Notes: generated from the letters alone by a model not told the origin. A stretch of DNA of 64,000 nucleotides from an uncultured Prevotella sp. (GCA_900771975.1 CAAGPV010000015.1:1-64000), one strand, 5' to 3'. Shown: positions 25,591 through 34,736, counted from the stretch's first letter. Translations and numbers: made by a program.

Positions 25591-26049
25591 TTACTCTTTT
25601 CCGTTCATCGGAGGTCCCGGCACAATATCATTTCCAACCCTTATCATACCTTTTGGAGCATCCCAAAATTCGCCTTGAAATGTAGGAAGTTTACCGCTCT
25701 TTGCATATTCTACAAGTTGGTCATACCACATGACATATTCGGCATCTTCACCACGTCCTGCCTCCAACAGTTCAACACCCAAATCGCCCATGAAGTCGTG
25801 CATATATGGCTTCATGTCATACAGTCCGCTATCTGGGTCGCTTGTTGATGTGCACCATGCCTTGTTTAAATGTTTAATTTCAACGTTGTCCCACAATTTA
25901 TCTTCGGTTGTTATGTGGCATCGCATGGCACAGCCATTCGGCGACATATACGACATCCAGCGAAGTTTCTGAAAACCCCTTCTGTGCAACTCTTGGAGCA
26001 TCAGCATATACTGCAATACTCCAAGATTTTCATTTGGTCTATTCATCAT
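25591..26049 (-). CDS. Hypothetical protein, 152 aa
   Basis: Unrecognised, apparently soluble; 'LHRRGFQKLRWMSYMSPNG' followed by 'CAMRCHITTEDKLW' and 'LEAGRGEDAEYVMWYDQL'. It overlaps the stop of the upstream gene by 4 bp (ATGA), so the two were an operon. The style (small, acidic, one pair) would suit an immunity or stress protein, but there is no direct evidence. Confidence 0.55.
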   Translation of the reverse strand: MMNRPNENLGVLQYMLMLQELHRRGFQKLRWMSYMSPNGCAMRCHITTEDKLWDNVEIKHLNKAWCTSTSDPDSGLYDMKPYMHDFMGDLGVELLEAGRGEDAEYVMWYDQLVEYAKSGKLPTFQGEFWDAPKGMIRVGNDIVPGPPMNGKE

Positions 26050-26225
26050 GCTTTCTTTGCTAATCCATAGTTCAGCAATAGCTCTGCCGCCAGTCGCATC
26101 AACTTGTCATCTTGAAACGTAAAATCTCCTTGCTTGTTTCGCCTTACAAGAAAACGCAGCTCACGTTCCAAGTACCCGTCCCATCCGTATTCGTCTTCTG
26201 TGACTTCTACTAATCCGTCCTTAGT
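26046..26225 (-). pseudogene. 5'-truncated hypothetical gene at a module junction
   Basis: About 60 codons ('VEVTEDEYGWDGYLEREL', 'LRFLVRRNKQGDFTF', end 'LLLNYGLAKKA'). The only possible start, a TTG at 26232-26234, lies inside the B-gene remnant on the other strand, so the real 5' end has been replaced by that remnant. Confidence 0.45.
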
Positions 26226-26226
26226 C

Positions 26227-26294
26227 GACTCCAAACAAATTCGGCAGCTTTGCGATGTGTGTTTGAGGTGAATGGGGTGGAGGTGTATATGTAA
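26227..26294 (+). pseudogene. Module gene B, copy 4 (last ~22 codons)
   Basis: 'DSKQIRQLCDV', a small deletion, then 'FEVNGVEVYM' and a stop at 26292-26294. Begins abruptly after GTCGAC (26224-26229). The AbiEii stop lies only 7 bp further. Confidence 0.6.
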
Positions 26295-26301
26295 ACCTTC
26301 C

Positions 26302-27318
26302 TTAATCCATTTTTCTAAATCGTTCTTGCAGCTCTTTCATGCGTCCTATCAGCTCTTCAAACGATAGTTTGTCACCATAGATGAAGTGGTCACACATTTC
26401 TGAATAGTCTGACTTCCAATCTGATATGAGTTCTTCACGAGGTATGAAGTCTATCACATTTGGCATCAACTTATTGTAATCGACATACCCTACGGAATAA
26501 TATACTGAACGATGTTTCACGATACGCTGGTACAAGTCTTTGTCTTCCAATGCTTGTTTGCCAAATTCTGTATCCATCAATCGCTCCAAGTCATAGAGAT
26601 GTCGGGACATACGGATATGGCGAGGCACTTTCTTCTGAAACACCTCGCATAGCAGAAACGCCTTCTCCAAGAATGTTCGTGTCGGCACTACCGTTCTGAT
26701 TGTAGCACTTGCTGTGTCATCTTCCCCTGGAATCGTTTGCTCAACATAAGATGAAATCCACCGTTCTTCTGTTGGCTCATTCATCGAAAGGCAACTAATC
26801 TCTATTTTTACTCTTGGTGGAATGTATTCGTTGGTGGTTTTCAGAATTGAGTCGTAATGTACCAATATCACGGATGGATCTTTGTCACTTGCCTCTGTCG
26901 TAACATTGCCATTATCATCCACTGTTTCCACGACATTCTCTATGCGATACCCTTTTATGCCCATACTTTTCAAGTTAGCGTTTAACTCGCTGGAGATGAC
27001 ATCAAGTATATAACGGCGTGCCTTCTTGCGAAGTTTCTCACGCTGGTTCTTGGTCGTCTTCTCTATTCCGAAGAATGTATGGTTGACGGACAGGTCGATG
27101 TCTTCACTGAATCTTTCTATCAAGTTCCAACCTTTGCTTAGACTTGTTCCGCCCTTGAAAATAAGATTTTCCGAGCATGAGCACTTGAACAGGGCCTTGA
27201 GTACCATTGTCACCCAACAATCCTTTTCCAAGGCTAACTGGTTTATCTTGAATTTTTCCTCCGCTCGCTGCAACAATGCCACGCGCTCTGCTTTTGTATG
27301 TTTTACCCAAAGGGTCAT
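26302..27318 (-). CDS. AbiEii-type nucleotidyltransferase toxin
   Basis: 338 residues. The nucleotidyltransferase signature is plain: 'LIFKGGTSLSKGWNLIERFSED' (quoted in part: 'GGTSLSKGW') followed by 'FSEDIDLSV', the GG-T-S-L-x-K ... E-D-x-D-L pattern of the AbiEii/AbiGii family. These are toxins of type IV toxin-antitoxin pairs that transfer nucleotides, in studied cases to tRNA acceptor ends. The antitoxin gene is immediately upstream with a 2-bp gap. Placed as minus-strand cargo against a B remnant. Confidence 0.85.
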   Translation of the reverse strand: MTLWVKHTKAERVALLQRAEEKFKINQLALEKDCWVTMVLKALFKCSCSENLIFKGGTSLSKGWNLIERFSEDIDLSVNHTFFGIEKTTKNQREKLRKKARRYILDVISSELNANLKSMGIKGYRIENVVETVDDNGNVTTEASDKDPSVILVHYDSILKTTNEYIPPRVKIEISCLSMNEPTEERWISSYVEQTIPGEDDTASATIRTVVPTRTFLEKAFLLCEVFQKKVPRHIRMSRHLYDLERLMDTEFGKQALEDKDLYQRIVKHRSVYYSVGYVDYNKLMPNVIDFIPREELISDWKSDYSEMCDHFIYGDKLSFEELIGRMKELQERFRKMD

Positions 27319-27320
27319 GA

Positions 27321-27917
27321 TTAATTGGTGTTGTTAATGACATTCGTAATTAGTTTTCTCATCCATATCGGCATCAATAAGAGATCGAGTTTGAATAGTT
27401 CCTTCCGTTTCTCACTGTCTATGAGTTTGCGAATTTGAGCTATCTCTTGTTTGCCGATGTTCTTTTCACCTAAGCTTTTTAGGGCTTGCATCAACAAGGC
27501 TCCCAACATGGTCTTGAAGGCAAAATTTTTAGGGACGCATCTTTTCAGCTCTATTTGTCTATTGCCTAATTTCAACTTTCTGCTACTTCCAGATGTCAGA
27601 TAGGTGTATTTTGTTGGCACTTGTGTGGATAACCCCAATATGTTTAGGGCTGTCATGCCGCATGGCTGCACCTTTGCCTTGTCCCGGTGGGCAATCGCTT
27701 TCACCATTTCGTCAACAGTGGGATATATTATTCCAAACCGTGTGCTCTTTGGTCGTAGATACACGCCATTTGCAAGCCTGACTACATTTCCTCTTTTCTC
27801 TTCAGCAGAAAGGGCACGACTTACCACTTTCTCATTTTCATTAAGATCTGAGAAATCAGAAATGAAGATTATTTGCCCTTCATGTGTGTGTGCTATTCGT
27901 TTTGCTATTTCTGACAT
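27321..27917 (-). CDS. AbiEi/DUF6088-type antitoxin
   Basis: About 198 residues from ATG 27917 (MSEIAKRIAHTHEGQIIF); an ATG at 27938 would add seven residues. The N-terminal part has the winged-helix 'VVSRALSAEEKRGNVVRLANG', 'GVYLRP' typical of AbiEi-like regulators, followed by 'PCGMTALNILGLSTQVPTKY'. Such proteins neutralise the nucleotidyltransferase and repress the operon. Two bases separate it from the toxin gene. Confidence 0.8.
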   Translation of the reverse strand: MSEIAKRIAHTHEGQIIFISDFSDLNENEKVVSRALSAEEKRGNVVRLANGVYLRPKSTRFGIIYPTVDEMVKAIAHRDKAKVQPCGMTALNILGLSTQVPTKYTYLTSGSSRKLKLGNRQIELKRCVPKNFAFKTMLGALLMQALKSLGEKNIGKQEIAQIRKLIDSEKRKELFKLDLLLMPIWMRKLITNVINNTN

Positions 27918-28111
27918 TCCTTTATTTTTATACCACAAAAGTACCTAAAACAAATCATATACAGAAATACGCCTATATTAAATTAACTAATTTTAAGTGG
28001 AAAACATTGCAAAAGTTTTCCACTTAAAATAACATGAATACATTTATGGGAAAATGCTCAATAATATAGCACCCTCCATAAATATCATAATATATATATA
28101 TAAACATCGTG

Positions 28112-28342
28112 CTATTTTGATTTTATTTTTCCTTTGAAATAATTATCTATAATAACACTTTCATCTAACCCAACAAGTAATTTTTTAACTATGAAACGAT
28201 CAGCATCATTTGTTTCAGGACCCATCATTATTTCTATTTCATTTAATTTTTCATCACTAATGCCAATATCAATGTGCTTCATTCTAATAGGACTTTGGGA
28301 GACTAAAGATGGACCTATCGAAGATAACATTTCAAATAGCAC
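28112..28342 (-). pseudogene. Truncated hypothetical gene
   Basis: 76 codons from a GTG; the frame is open for 14 more codons upstream ('LQKTPEIQSPFN') to a stop inside the junction with module gene C. Reads 'MKHIDIGISDEKLNEIEIMM'. Not recognised; most likely the C-terminal remainder of a longer protein. Confidence 0.4.
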
Positions 28343-28508
28343 ATTGAAAGGCGATTGAATTTCAGGTGTTTTTTGAAGCCCTTATAAATAAAGGGTATTA
28401 CTTCTTTATATATAATGACAACATGATTATGAAATTTGCGCTCCACTCCAACCTCGTCGGCTCTGTCCCCAGGCAAGAAACAGACCAACAACTCCGGCTC
28501 TGACAAGC

Positions 28509-28943
28509 GCGAGCTTTTATGACTACTTCACCGCCACCATGTTCCCCACGCTCGACATCGTTAGCCAACTCGGCTACTTTAACCACATTTGGCAACGTTA
28601 CCAAGACCTCCACACCCAGCTCCTCATCATCGAGCAACTTCTCGAATCCGACTTCTTCAGCCATGAACTGATGACCGCCCTCCGCACCGCCAACATCCTT
28701 TCCCGATGGGACAATACCCTCGACTCCACCCAATACAAGCGCATCTACCAACGCATCGCCGCCATCGAGTTCTCCGTCCTCCGAATCGGTGAGTACCCCA
28801 TGCCGAGCATCATCGACACCGTGAACATCATCCGCACCGCCAAGGGCAACGTATTTGCTGAATGGAAAAACTCAGACACTGCCAAACTCTTTGAAGACCA
28901 TGGTTATAAAAACAAAAAGCAATCAGGAGGCTACTTCTTCTAA
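28509..28943 (+). pseudogene. Module gene C, copy 2 (longest; 5' end frameshifted)
   Basis: In frame from 'SFYDYFTATMFPTLD' through 'YFNHIWQRYQDLHTQLLI', 'LRTANILSRWDNTLDS', 'RIGEYPMPSII' to 'AEWKNSDTAKLFEDHG' and the end 'KKQSGGYFF'. Just upstream, another frame carries 'GKKQTNNSGSDKRE', which belongs to the same protein, so there is a frameshift near 28505. Mostly helical, no signal peptide, unrecognised. Base composition here (C-rich codons) differs from the AT-rich cargo on both sides. Confidence 0.55.
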
Positions 28944-28953
28944 GAAAAAGCAT

Positions 28954-28961
28954 TATTTTTG
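28954..28961 (+). promoter_or_regulatory. -7 box immediately after gene C, copy 2
   Basis: TATTTTTG, 11 bp after the C stop, homologous to the TATCTTTG at 21772-21779. It precedes the ATG at 28980. Confidence 0.45.
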
Positions 28962-28979
28962 CAGAAACAATACAATAAT

Positions 28980-30254
28980 ATGAAAGAAGATCAAATAAAA
29001 AACCTGAAAGTTCTATTGCAACGATTAGATATTGTAAGGGATAAAATTACAGCGAGGAACGAGGGAAAGGAAAAGTTTAATGTCTTTACCTGCCTAATGG
29101 ATTCAAGTGAAGAAGTGAATCTCCATTCTCGCTTTATATCAAGTCTGTTAGACCCACAAGGTAATCATGGACTTGGCTTTGCTCCTATTGATATAATTCT
29201 AAAGACTTTGAACAGTTCTTTTCAATATAATCAAGAAACTATAGAGGTTATACCTTCGTTTTCTAATTGGTCAGAATACAAGGAAATAGATATTCTCCTC
29301 ATAGATAGAAGAACAAAATTTGCAATTATCATTGAGAACAAAATCTACGCTTGCGACAGCAACCATGCTGATGAAGGACAACTTGAATGCTATTATAGAC
29401 GTATAATTGAAGAGGACAAAATACCACAAGAAAACGTTGAAGTTTACTATCTTACAATAGATGGGCACGAACCTTCTGAAGAAAGTGTATCAACAAGTTC
29501 AAAATACAAGGATTTACCAGACATTGTCCGTTGTATAACTTATGGAGGCGAAATCACCCAATGGCTACAGCAATGTATGCAATTAGCATGTAACAAGCCA
29601 TATCTTAGGGAAACAATCGCACAATATATAAATCTTATAAAAGAAATGGCAAACAATACTGAAATTGAAGACAGACTCGAGATTCTTAAGATTATTTCTA
29701 AGAATGACGATACTTTGGCAAGTGCCAAATTACTCTTTGACAACTACAAGCACATACAATGGCATACAATTTTCGACTTGTTCAATGATTTTTACTCTGA
29801 ACTTGAGAAGAGAGGGTACTCTATTGTTTCAAAAGTTGAGAATAGCATGATTGACGACATTGTTCATGGAGGTCCTAAAAAACGTCAGCAATATCCAGAA
29901 TTCAGCGTTAAGAATAAAGATGGATTGGAAATTACCATTGGATGTGACTATAATGATTGGTTCTATTTTGGATTATACACAAAAGAAAACAAATCTCTTG
30001 ACAAAATGAAAATCAAAGAACTTCTTCAGTCATATCAAAATTACGACTCTGACTTTTATATTGATAAAGATTGGGTTTTCACAAGATACTTTGATGTCCC
30101 AGAGAATTACAATGTTAACATTTGGGACTTCAATCATAACGGTACATTCCGAATCATAAAGCCTGATACGAGAAAAGAAACAATAAAAAGATATTTAGAT
30201 GATATGGAGAATTTTCTATATAAAGAGATGAATATTCTTCAATTTGCAAAATAA
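28980..30254 (+). CDS. PD-(D/E)XK nuclease family protein
   Basis: 424 residues from ATG 28980. Near the N-terminus 'FNVFTCLMDSSEEVNLHSRF' (in part 'EVNLHSRFISSLLDP') is followed by 'EIDILLIDRRTKFAIIIENKI', with the D...E-x-K core as 'EIDILL' and 'IIENKIYA'. This is the pattern of the PD-(D/E)XK family seen in phage-defence and restriction-like proteins of Bacteroidetes. The C-terminal half is a separate domain with 'NKDGLEITIGCDYNDW'. Exactly bounded by the C remnant and the A leader: cargo. The role as a nuclease is inferred from the core motif. Confidence 0.7.
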   Translation: MKEDQIKNLKVLLQRLDIVRDKITARNEGKEKFNVFTCLMDSSEEVNLHSRFISSLLDPQGNHGLGFAPIDIILKTLNSSFQYNQETIEVIPSFSNWSEYKEIDILLIDRRTKFAIIIENKIYACDSNHADEGQLECYYRRIIEEDKIPQENVEVYYLTIDGHEPSEESVSTSSKYKDLPDIVRCITYGGEITQWLQQCMQLACNKPYLRETIAQYINLIKEMANNTEIEDRLEILKIISKNDDTLASAKLLFDNYKHIQWHTIFDLFNDFYSELEKRGYSIVSKVENSMIDDIVHGGPKKRQQYPEFSVKNKDGLEITIGCDYNDWFYFGLYTKENKSLDKMKIKELLQSYQNYDSDFYIDKDWVFTRYFDVPENYNVNIWDFNHNGTFRIIKPDTRKETIKRYLDDMENFLYKEMNILQFAK

Positions 30255-30299
30255 ATTCTTGTCTTTTCCCCATACAAAATGCTTCCGTACTTTCGCAGT

Positions 30300-30578
30300 A
30301 TGGAAGCATTTTTCAATTTATCCCTACCCACAGGTTGGCAGTCCCTGTCTGACCGCCAACTCCTTTATTTCTACCGCCAGCTCTCTCGCGACCTCCCCAT
30401 GGAAGAAATCCTCACGCTCTGCCTCTTCAAATGGGCAGACCTCCGTATGTTGTGCCGTACCCCCAACGGCTATTTCCTCGCCATGCGCCACGCCCTTGAT
30501 GACAAGTACGTCCGCTACAATCATAATGAAAAATATCCTTTGTCGTATGCAATGTTTATTGTACTTTTGCATTTATAG
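30300..30578 (+). pseudogene. Module gene A, copy 2 (5' part only)
   Basis: 'MEAFFNLSLPTGWQSLSD' and 'LPMEEILTLCLFKWADLRML' as in copy 1, on to 'MRHALDDKYVRY', after which unrelated sequence with a promoter for the next gene begins. The leader (30255-30299) is almost identical to that at 23364-23405. Confidence 0.6.
30539..30569 (+). promoter_or_regulatory. Promoter of the lipoprotein gene
   Basis: TTTG (30539-30542), 19 bp, TACTTTTG (30562-30569), 36 bp before the ATG. Confidence 0.6.
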
Positions 30579-30604
30579 AGTAGAAGAACAAAAAAACAGA
30601 ATAA

Positions 30605-31042
30605 ATGAAAAAGAAATTATTGTTACTCATTCTGATGGTTCTTCCACTTTTCATCGCATCTTGCAGTGATGATGATGGAAAGGTAGAGCCGATGAAGTGG
30701 AAGTCCGAAACAAAGCAATCAAGTGATGGTTATTTTCATGTGTCTCCTCAGGGTGGAACATTTGTGCTTCAATGCACAAATTACAGTGACTTTTGGATAA
30801 CGGGAATCACCGAGCAAGAAGCTAAAGGGGAAGAAAAGAAATTCACGCCTCCCTATGATGACCACAAACACTTTACCTTAACATCCGATTGGGCAACGGC
30901 TACCCAAAATGGAAATACGTTGACTGTTACAATTTTGCCGACAACAGCGAATGGCAACCGCTACATAAAAGTGTCAGTACAAAATGGTGACGCTTTTGAT
31001 GAAATCAAATTCAGACTGCGAGGATTGAAAGTTGGATTGTGA
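30605..31042 (+). CDS. BACON-like lipoprotein
   Basis: 145 residues. A lipoprotein signal (MKKKLLLLILMVLPLFIASC, Cys at 20) with 'SDDDGK' after the Cys, typical of surface-exported lipoproteins in Bacteroidetes. The single mature domain is a beta-sandwich resembling BACON domains ('GYFHVSPQGGTFVLQC', 'TVTILPTTANGNRYIKVSV'). Last gene before the tRNA; follows the truncated A gene. Confidence 0.65.
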   Translation: MKKKLLLLILMVLPLFIASCSDDDGKVEPMKWKSETKQSSDGYFHVSPQGGTFVLQCTNYSDFWITGITEQEAKGEEKKFTPPYDDHKHFTLTSDWATATQNGNTLTVTILPTTANGNRYIKVSVQNGDAFDEIKFRLRGLKVGL

Positions 31043-31046
31043 TTCC

Positions 31047-31082
31047 ATTATGAAGTTAGATATTTATGTCTAACTTCATAAT
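31047..31082 (+). terminator. Perfect inverted repeat after the lipoprotein gene
   Basis: ATTATGAAGTTAGA (31047-31060) and TCTAACTTCATAAT (31069-31082); 14-bp stem, no strong T-tract. Confidence 0.5.
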
Positions 31083-31177
31083 AGCCTCTTGGTAAAAAGC
31101 TATGTTGTTAACCTTGTATAAACAAGAAGAGAATTTTACTTTATGTAAAATCCTCTTTAATCTCTTGTGCTTATTAG

Positions 31178-31251
31178 TGACTCCGCTGGGATTCAAACCC
31201 GGAACCTCTTGATCCGTAGTCAAGTGCTCTATTCAGTTGAGCTACGGAGCC
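31178..31251 (-). tRNA. tRNA-Arg (anticodon ACG)
   Basis: On the minus strand: acceptor stem GGCTCCG with CGGAGTC, D-arm AGCTC...GAGC, anticodon stem CTTGA/TCAAG around the loop CTACGGA (anticodon ACG), T-loop TTTGAAT, discriminator A; no encoded CCA. The 3' end faces the island, the orientation expected for a tRNA used as an integration site. Confidence 0.93.
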
Positions 31252-31394
31252 ATGTTTTATTCATTTCTGAATTGCGAGTGCAAAGGTAGACATTTTGACC
31301 GAACTGACAAAATATTTACTGGGGAAATCTTTATATTTAACAGTTATTAAGCATTCTGGTCGTTTTAAAAGGGCTTTTGCGTATTTTTCCCACT

Positions 31395-32669
31395 TTAACT
31401 GTACCTTCGTGGGTAACGGGTTAGGATGGAGAGCATTCCGCAGATGCCGAGTGTTAGTGGATAATAGAGATAGGGCACAATAGAGACGGGGTTGATTTTG
31501 GCGAGTCCTGAGGCCATGAGTAGTTGTGCGCCATAAGGAATGATGCCTTGCATACAACAAGAAAATGTGTCAAGAATGCTGGCTGCTTTACGGCTATCTA
31601 CACCATATTTTGTGCAAATGTCTTTTGAAATGCTTCCAACGGTGAGGATAGAGACGGTGTTGTTGGCGGTACAGATGTCTACAATGGCCACCAGAAAGGC
31701 AATGGTGAGTTCGGCACCCCGTTTTGAATGTATGTGCCTTGTGATGCGTCGGATGATAAAGTCGATGCCTCCATTGTGTTTGATGATTTCGAGAAGTCCA
31801 CCTGCCATCATCGTGATGATGATGAGTTCGCCCATATTGGTGATGCCAGAGCCCATGCTTCCAAACCATCCATAGATGTCGTAAGCCCCTTGGGAAATGC
31901 CAATAATGCCGGTAAGGATAAGACCAATGGTCAGCACTACCATCACGTTCATGCCAAAAGCGGCGCAAACCAGTACAACCAGATAGGGTATGATCTTAGT
32001 GTATGAGATGTCGGGAATGGAGGTGGGAGAGGAGATGTTGGCTCCAAGAAAGAGATAGACAATGAAGATGCACAGAGCAGCAGGTGCAACGATGAAGAGG
32101 TTTACGCGGAATTTGTCTTTCATGTTGCATCCTTGAGTGCGTGTGGCCACCACGGTAGTGTCGCTGATGAACGATAGGTTATCGCCGAAAAAGGCTCCAC
32201 CAACGATTACGCCCACCACCATAGCCATATTGGCATGGGTGGACAGGGCGATGCCTGCCGCTATTGGTGTGAGTGCAACGATGGTGCCCACACTTGTGCC
32301 GATGCTGATGGATATGAAACATGCTGCCACGAACATTCCTGCAAGCAGCATTTTGCTGGGTAGGAGGGAAAGGGTCAGGTTGACTGTGGCGTCAATGGAG
32401 CCCATTTCTTTGGCTGCATTGGCAAAAGCGCCTGCCAGGATGAATATCCATATCATCAGCATCATGTTCTCGGTGCTGGCACCTTTGCTATACAGTTGGA
32501 TGCGGTTGGCCAGTGGAATGTGTTTGCTGATGGCTACTGCATAGATGCTTGAAATCATAAAAGCCACAATGATGGGCACCTTGTAGAAGTCTTGAACGAT
32601 GATGGACGTTACAAGATACAACAAGATGAACAGGATAAGTGGGCTAAGAGCGATAAGTCCTTTTTTCAT
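31395..32669 (-). CDS. NhaC-type Na+/H+ antiporter
   Basis: 424 residues with about eleven hydrophobic helices. The conserved features of the NhaC/ArsB-like fold are visible: 'GTSVGTIVALTPIAAGIA', 'GGAFFGDNLSFISDTTVVA' and, in the C-terminal half, 'ICTANNTVSILTVGSISKDI'. Expected to exchange Na+ or an organic cation/amino-acid pair for protons; family members also include malate/lactate antiporters, so the substrate is open. Last gene of a long minus-strand run, 51 bp after fbp. Confidence 0.82.
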   Translation of the reverse strand: MKKGLIALSPLILFILLYLVTSIIVQDFYKVPIIVAFMISSIYAVAISKHIPLANRIQLYSKGASTENMMLMIWIFILAGAFANAAKEMGSIDATVNLTLSLLPSKMLLAGMFVAACFISISIGTSVGTIVALTPIAAGIALSTHANMAMVVGVIVGGAFFGDNLSFISDTTVVATRTQGCNMKDKFRVNLFIVAPAALCIFIVYLFLGANISSPTSIPDISYTKIIPYLVVLVCAAFGMNVMVVLTIGLILTGIIGISQGAYDIYGWFGSMGSGITNMGELIIITMMAGGLLEIIKHNGGIDFIIRRITRHIHSKRGAELTIAFLVAIVDICTANNTVSILTVGSISKDICTKYGVDSRKAASILDTFSCCMQGIIPYGAQLLMASGLAKINPVSIVPYLYYPLTLGICGMLSILTRYPRRYS

Positions 32670-32720
32670 ATCGTGAGATTACTACCATATATATATGCTT
32701 GTGATGGTTGCGGGGGTGTG

Positions 32721-34736
32721 TTATTTCCCATTGTTGTGGATGGGGATGCGTTCCCGCTCCTTGATGTAGCCGTGACGGAAGGCATAGAGCAACTCTTCCA
32801 GGTCGGCTATCTGGCGGCGTATCTCGTGTCCTTTGTCGGTGTCGGCCACGCGCAAGCGTCGTTGGTTGAGTTCTACAATTTGTATAGTGCTGACAATGTC
32901 TGTTCCACGGAGCACAGCATCTTCGGCACTTGTGAAAGGCTCGTGTTGCACCAGTTGGAAGCCACGGCTATGATAGACCAGAGTATAGCCGGCAATACCG
33001 GTTTCCTTATGGTAGGCTGAAGCAAATCCGCCGTCAATCACCATGAGTTTTCCGCCAGCCTTGATGGGGTTTTCGCCTTTTGCCACGTGCACGGGAACAT
33101 GTCCGTTGATGATGTGCCGGTTGGGCTCCTTTACACCAAAGGCATCCATAATCATGTCCACCACCTTTTCATCGTCTCGCAGTTTGAAGTAGAAGCCCTT
33201 CGGTTCTACGTGTGTGCTCTTGTCGGCAATGAAATAGCGTTCGAAGGTGGTCATCTTGCTCTTGTCGAACAAGGGAGAGTCGGGGCCACACCACAGGTAC
33301 AGAAAGTAGTCGATGGCGTAGTCATATTCTTCGGTTGTGGGTTCGTTTTGGAAGGCAGTACGTATCATCACTTCTATCTGCTCGAGCAATTCTTTGCCTT
33401 TGTAGTGATGTTCGGGGCTTATTTCCACGTCTTTCAGCGTTCCGTCTTCGTTCAGGGGGATGGAGGCATGAAAGAGCAGGTTGTTGTTGAATACGGCATA
33501 CATGCTTCCGTGTTGTAGCAGCGTGTGGATGTGCCGATGCAGTTTTTCGCTCACGCGGAACGAGTGGTGCAGTTTTTCCATAAGATCTCGTTCTTCGGCG
33601 GTAAGCCTGTTCGGGTCTTTCGGGTCGATGGTGGGGAAGTGGCATGAGCGCATATCGTACTCTTTTCCTTCTATGATGCAGGTGTGTCGTTCAAAGTCGA
33701 TGTGTGGCAAGAGGTCGCGTTCTTCCATCTTCCATTGGGGATAGCGTTGAATGAGTTGTGCTTCCAACTTGAACTGTATGATGCTGATGGCTTTATGCAT
33801 TCTGGCGATGAGCAGGCGGTTTTTGTCTGACAGATCCTCGTTTTGCTGTACTTTCGGCATAAACTCTTCACATGGGTCATCGCCGTAGACATCCATGGCG
33901 AAGGTAGCCAGTTGTATAAGGTTGATGCCGTAGCCTTCTTCTATAGTAGCCATATTGGAATAGCGAAGGGCAATGCGTATGACGTTGCAGATGCAGGCAT
34001 CGTTGCCGGCAGCTGCTCCCATCCACAGTATGTCGTGGTTGCCCCATTGTATGTCCCAAGAGTGGTAACGGCACAGTGTGTCCATGACGATGTGGGCTCC
34101 GGGACCTCGGTCGTAGACATCTCCGAGTACATGGAGCTGGTCTATCACCAGGCGTTGTATGACGTGACAGATGGCAATGATGAAGTCATCGGCCGAACGT
34201 GTGGAGATGATGGTGTCAATGATGGCATTGACATATTCGCTTTTGTCCTTGTCGTCGGTGCGTTCATGCAGGAGTTCCTGAATGATGTACGAGAAGTCTT
34301 CCGGAAGGTTTTTCCTAACTTTCGACCGTGTGTATTTGCTGGATACGTCGCGGCAAACCAACACAAGATGGTGAATGGCCATGTGATACCAGTCGTTGAT
34401 GTCGTTTTCGTTCGTCTTGACCAGTTCGAGCTTCTGTTCTGGATAGTAGATGAGCGTACACAATTCGTGCTTTTCGGTTTCGCGCAGAGCGTTGCCGAAT
34501 ATTTCGTTCACCTTCCGCTTGATGTTGCCCGAGGCGTTTTTCAGTACATGCTGAAAAGCTTCATATTCGCCGTGGATGTCGGCAAGGAAGTGTTCTGTGC
34601 CTTTAGGCAGGTTGAGAATGGCTTGCAGATTGATGATTTCTGTGCTGGCTTCAGCCACTGTGGGGAAGGAGCGTGCAAGCAGTTCTAGATATTTTCCGTC
34701 TTTTTGTAGGTCGTAAAGTTCTTTTGTTTTAGCCAT
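32721..34736 (-). CDS. fbp: Fructose-1,6-bisphosphatase, class III
   Basis: 671 residues, the size of class III enzymes found in Firmicutes and Bacteroidetes. Metallophosphatase motifs: 'DIHGE' near residue 51, 'GDVYDRGPG' near 204 and 'GNHD' near 231. C-terminal 'INGHVPVHVAKGENPIKAGG' and 'VIDGGFASAYHKETG' are also characteristic. Converts fructose 1,6-bisphosphate to fructose 6-phosphate in gluconeogenesis, in the cytosol. Lies 40 bp after a glycosyltransferase gene on the same strand. Confidence 0.96.
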   Translation of the reverse strand: MAKTKELYDLQKDGKYLELLARSFPTVAEASTEIINLQAILNLPKGTEHFLADIHGEYEAFQHVLKNASGNIKRKVNEIFGNALRETEKHELCTLIYYPEQKLELVKTNENDINDWYHMAIHHLVLVCRDVSSKYTRSKVRKNLPEDFSYIIQELLHERTDDKDKSEYVNAIIDTIISTRSADDFIIAICHVIQRLVIDQLHVLGDVYDRGPGAHIVMDTLCRYHSWDIQWGNHDILWMGAAAGNDACICNVIRIALRYSNMATIEEGYGINLIQLATFAMDVYGDDPCEEFMPKVQQNEDLSDKNRLLIARMHKAISIIQFKLEAQLIQRYPQWKMEERDLLPHIDFERHTCIIEGKEYDMRSCHFPTIDPKDPNRLTAEERDLMEKLHHSFRVSEKLHRHIHTLLQHGSMYAVFNNNLLFHASIPLNEDGTLKDVEISPEHHYKGKELLEQIEVMIRTAFQNEPTTEEYDYAIDYFLYLWCGPDSPLFDKSKMTTFERYFIADKSTHVEPKGFYFKLRDDEKVVDMIMDAFGVKEPNRHIINGHVPVHVAKGENPIKAGGKLMVIDGGFASAYHKETGIAGYTLVYHSRGFQLVQHEPFTSAEDAVLRGTDIVSTIQIVELNQRRLRVADTDKGHEIRRQIADLEELLYAFRHGYIKERERIPIHNNGK

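Noticed and set aside
31161..31200. Direct repeat of the tRNA-Arg 3' end as attL for the island
   Set aside because: I looked for a second copy of CTCCGCTGGGATTC leftwards in the window and did not find one.
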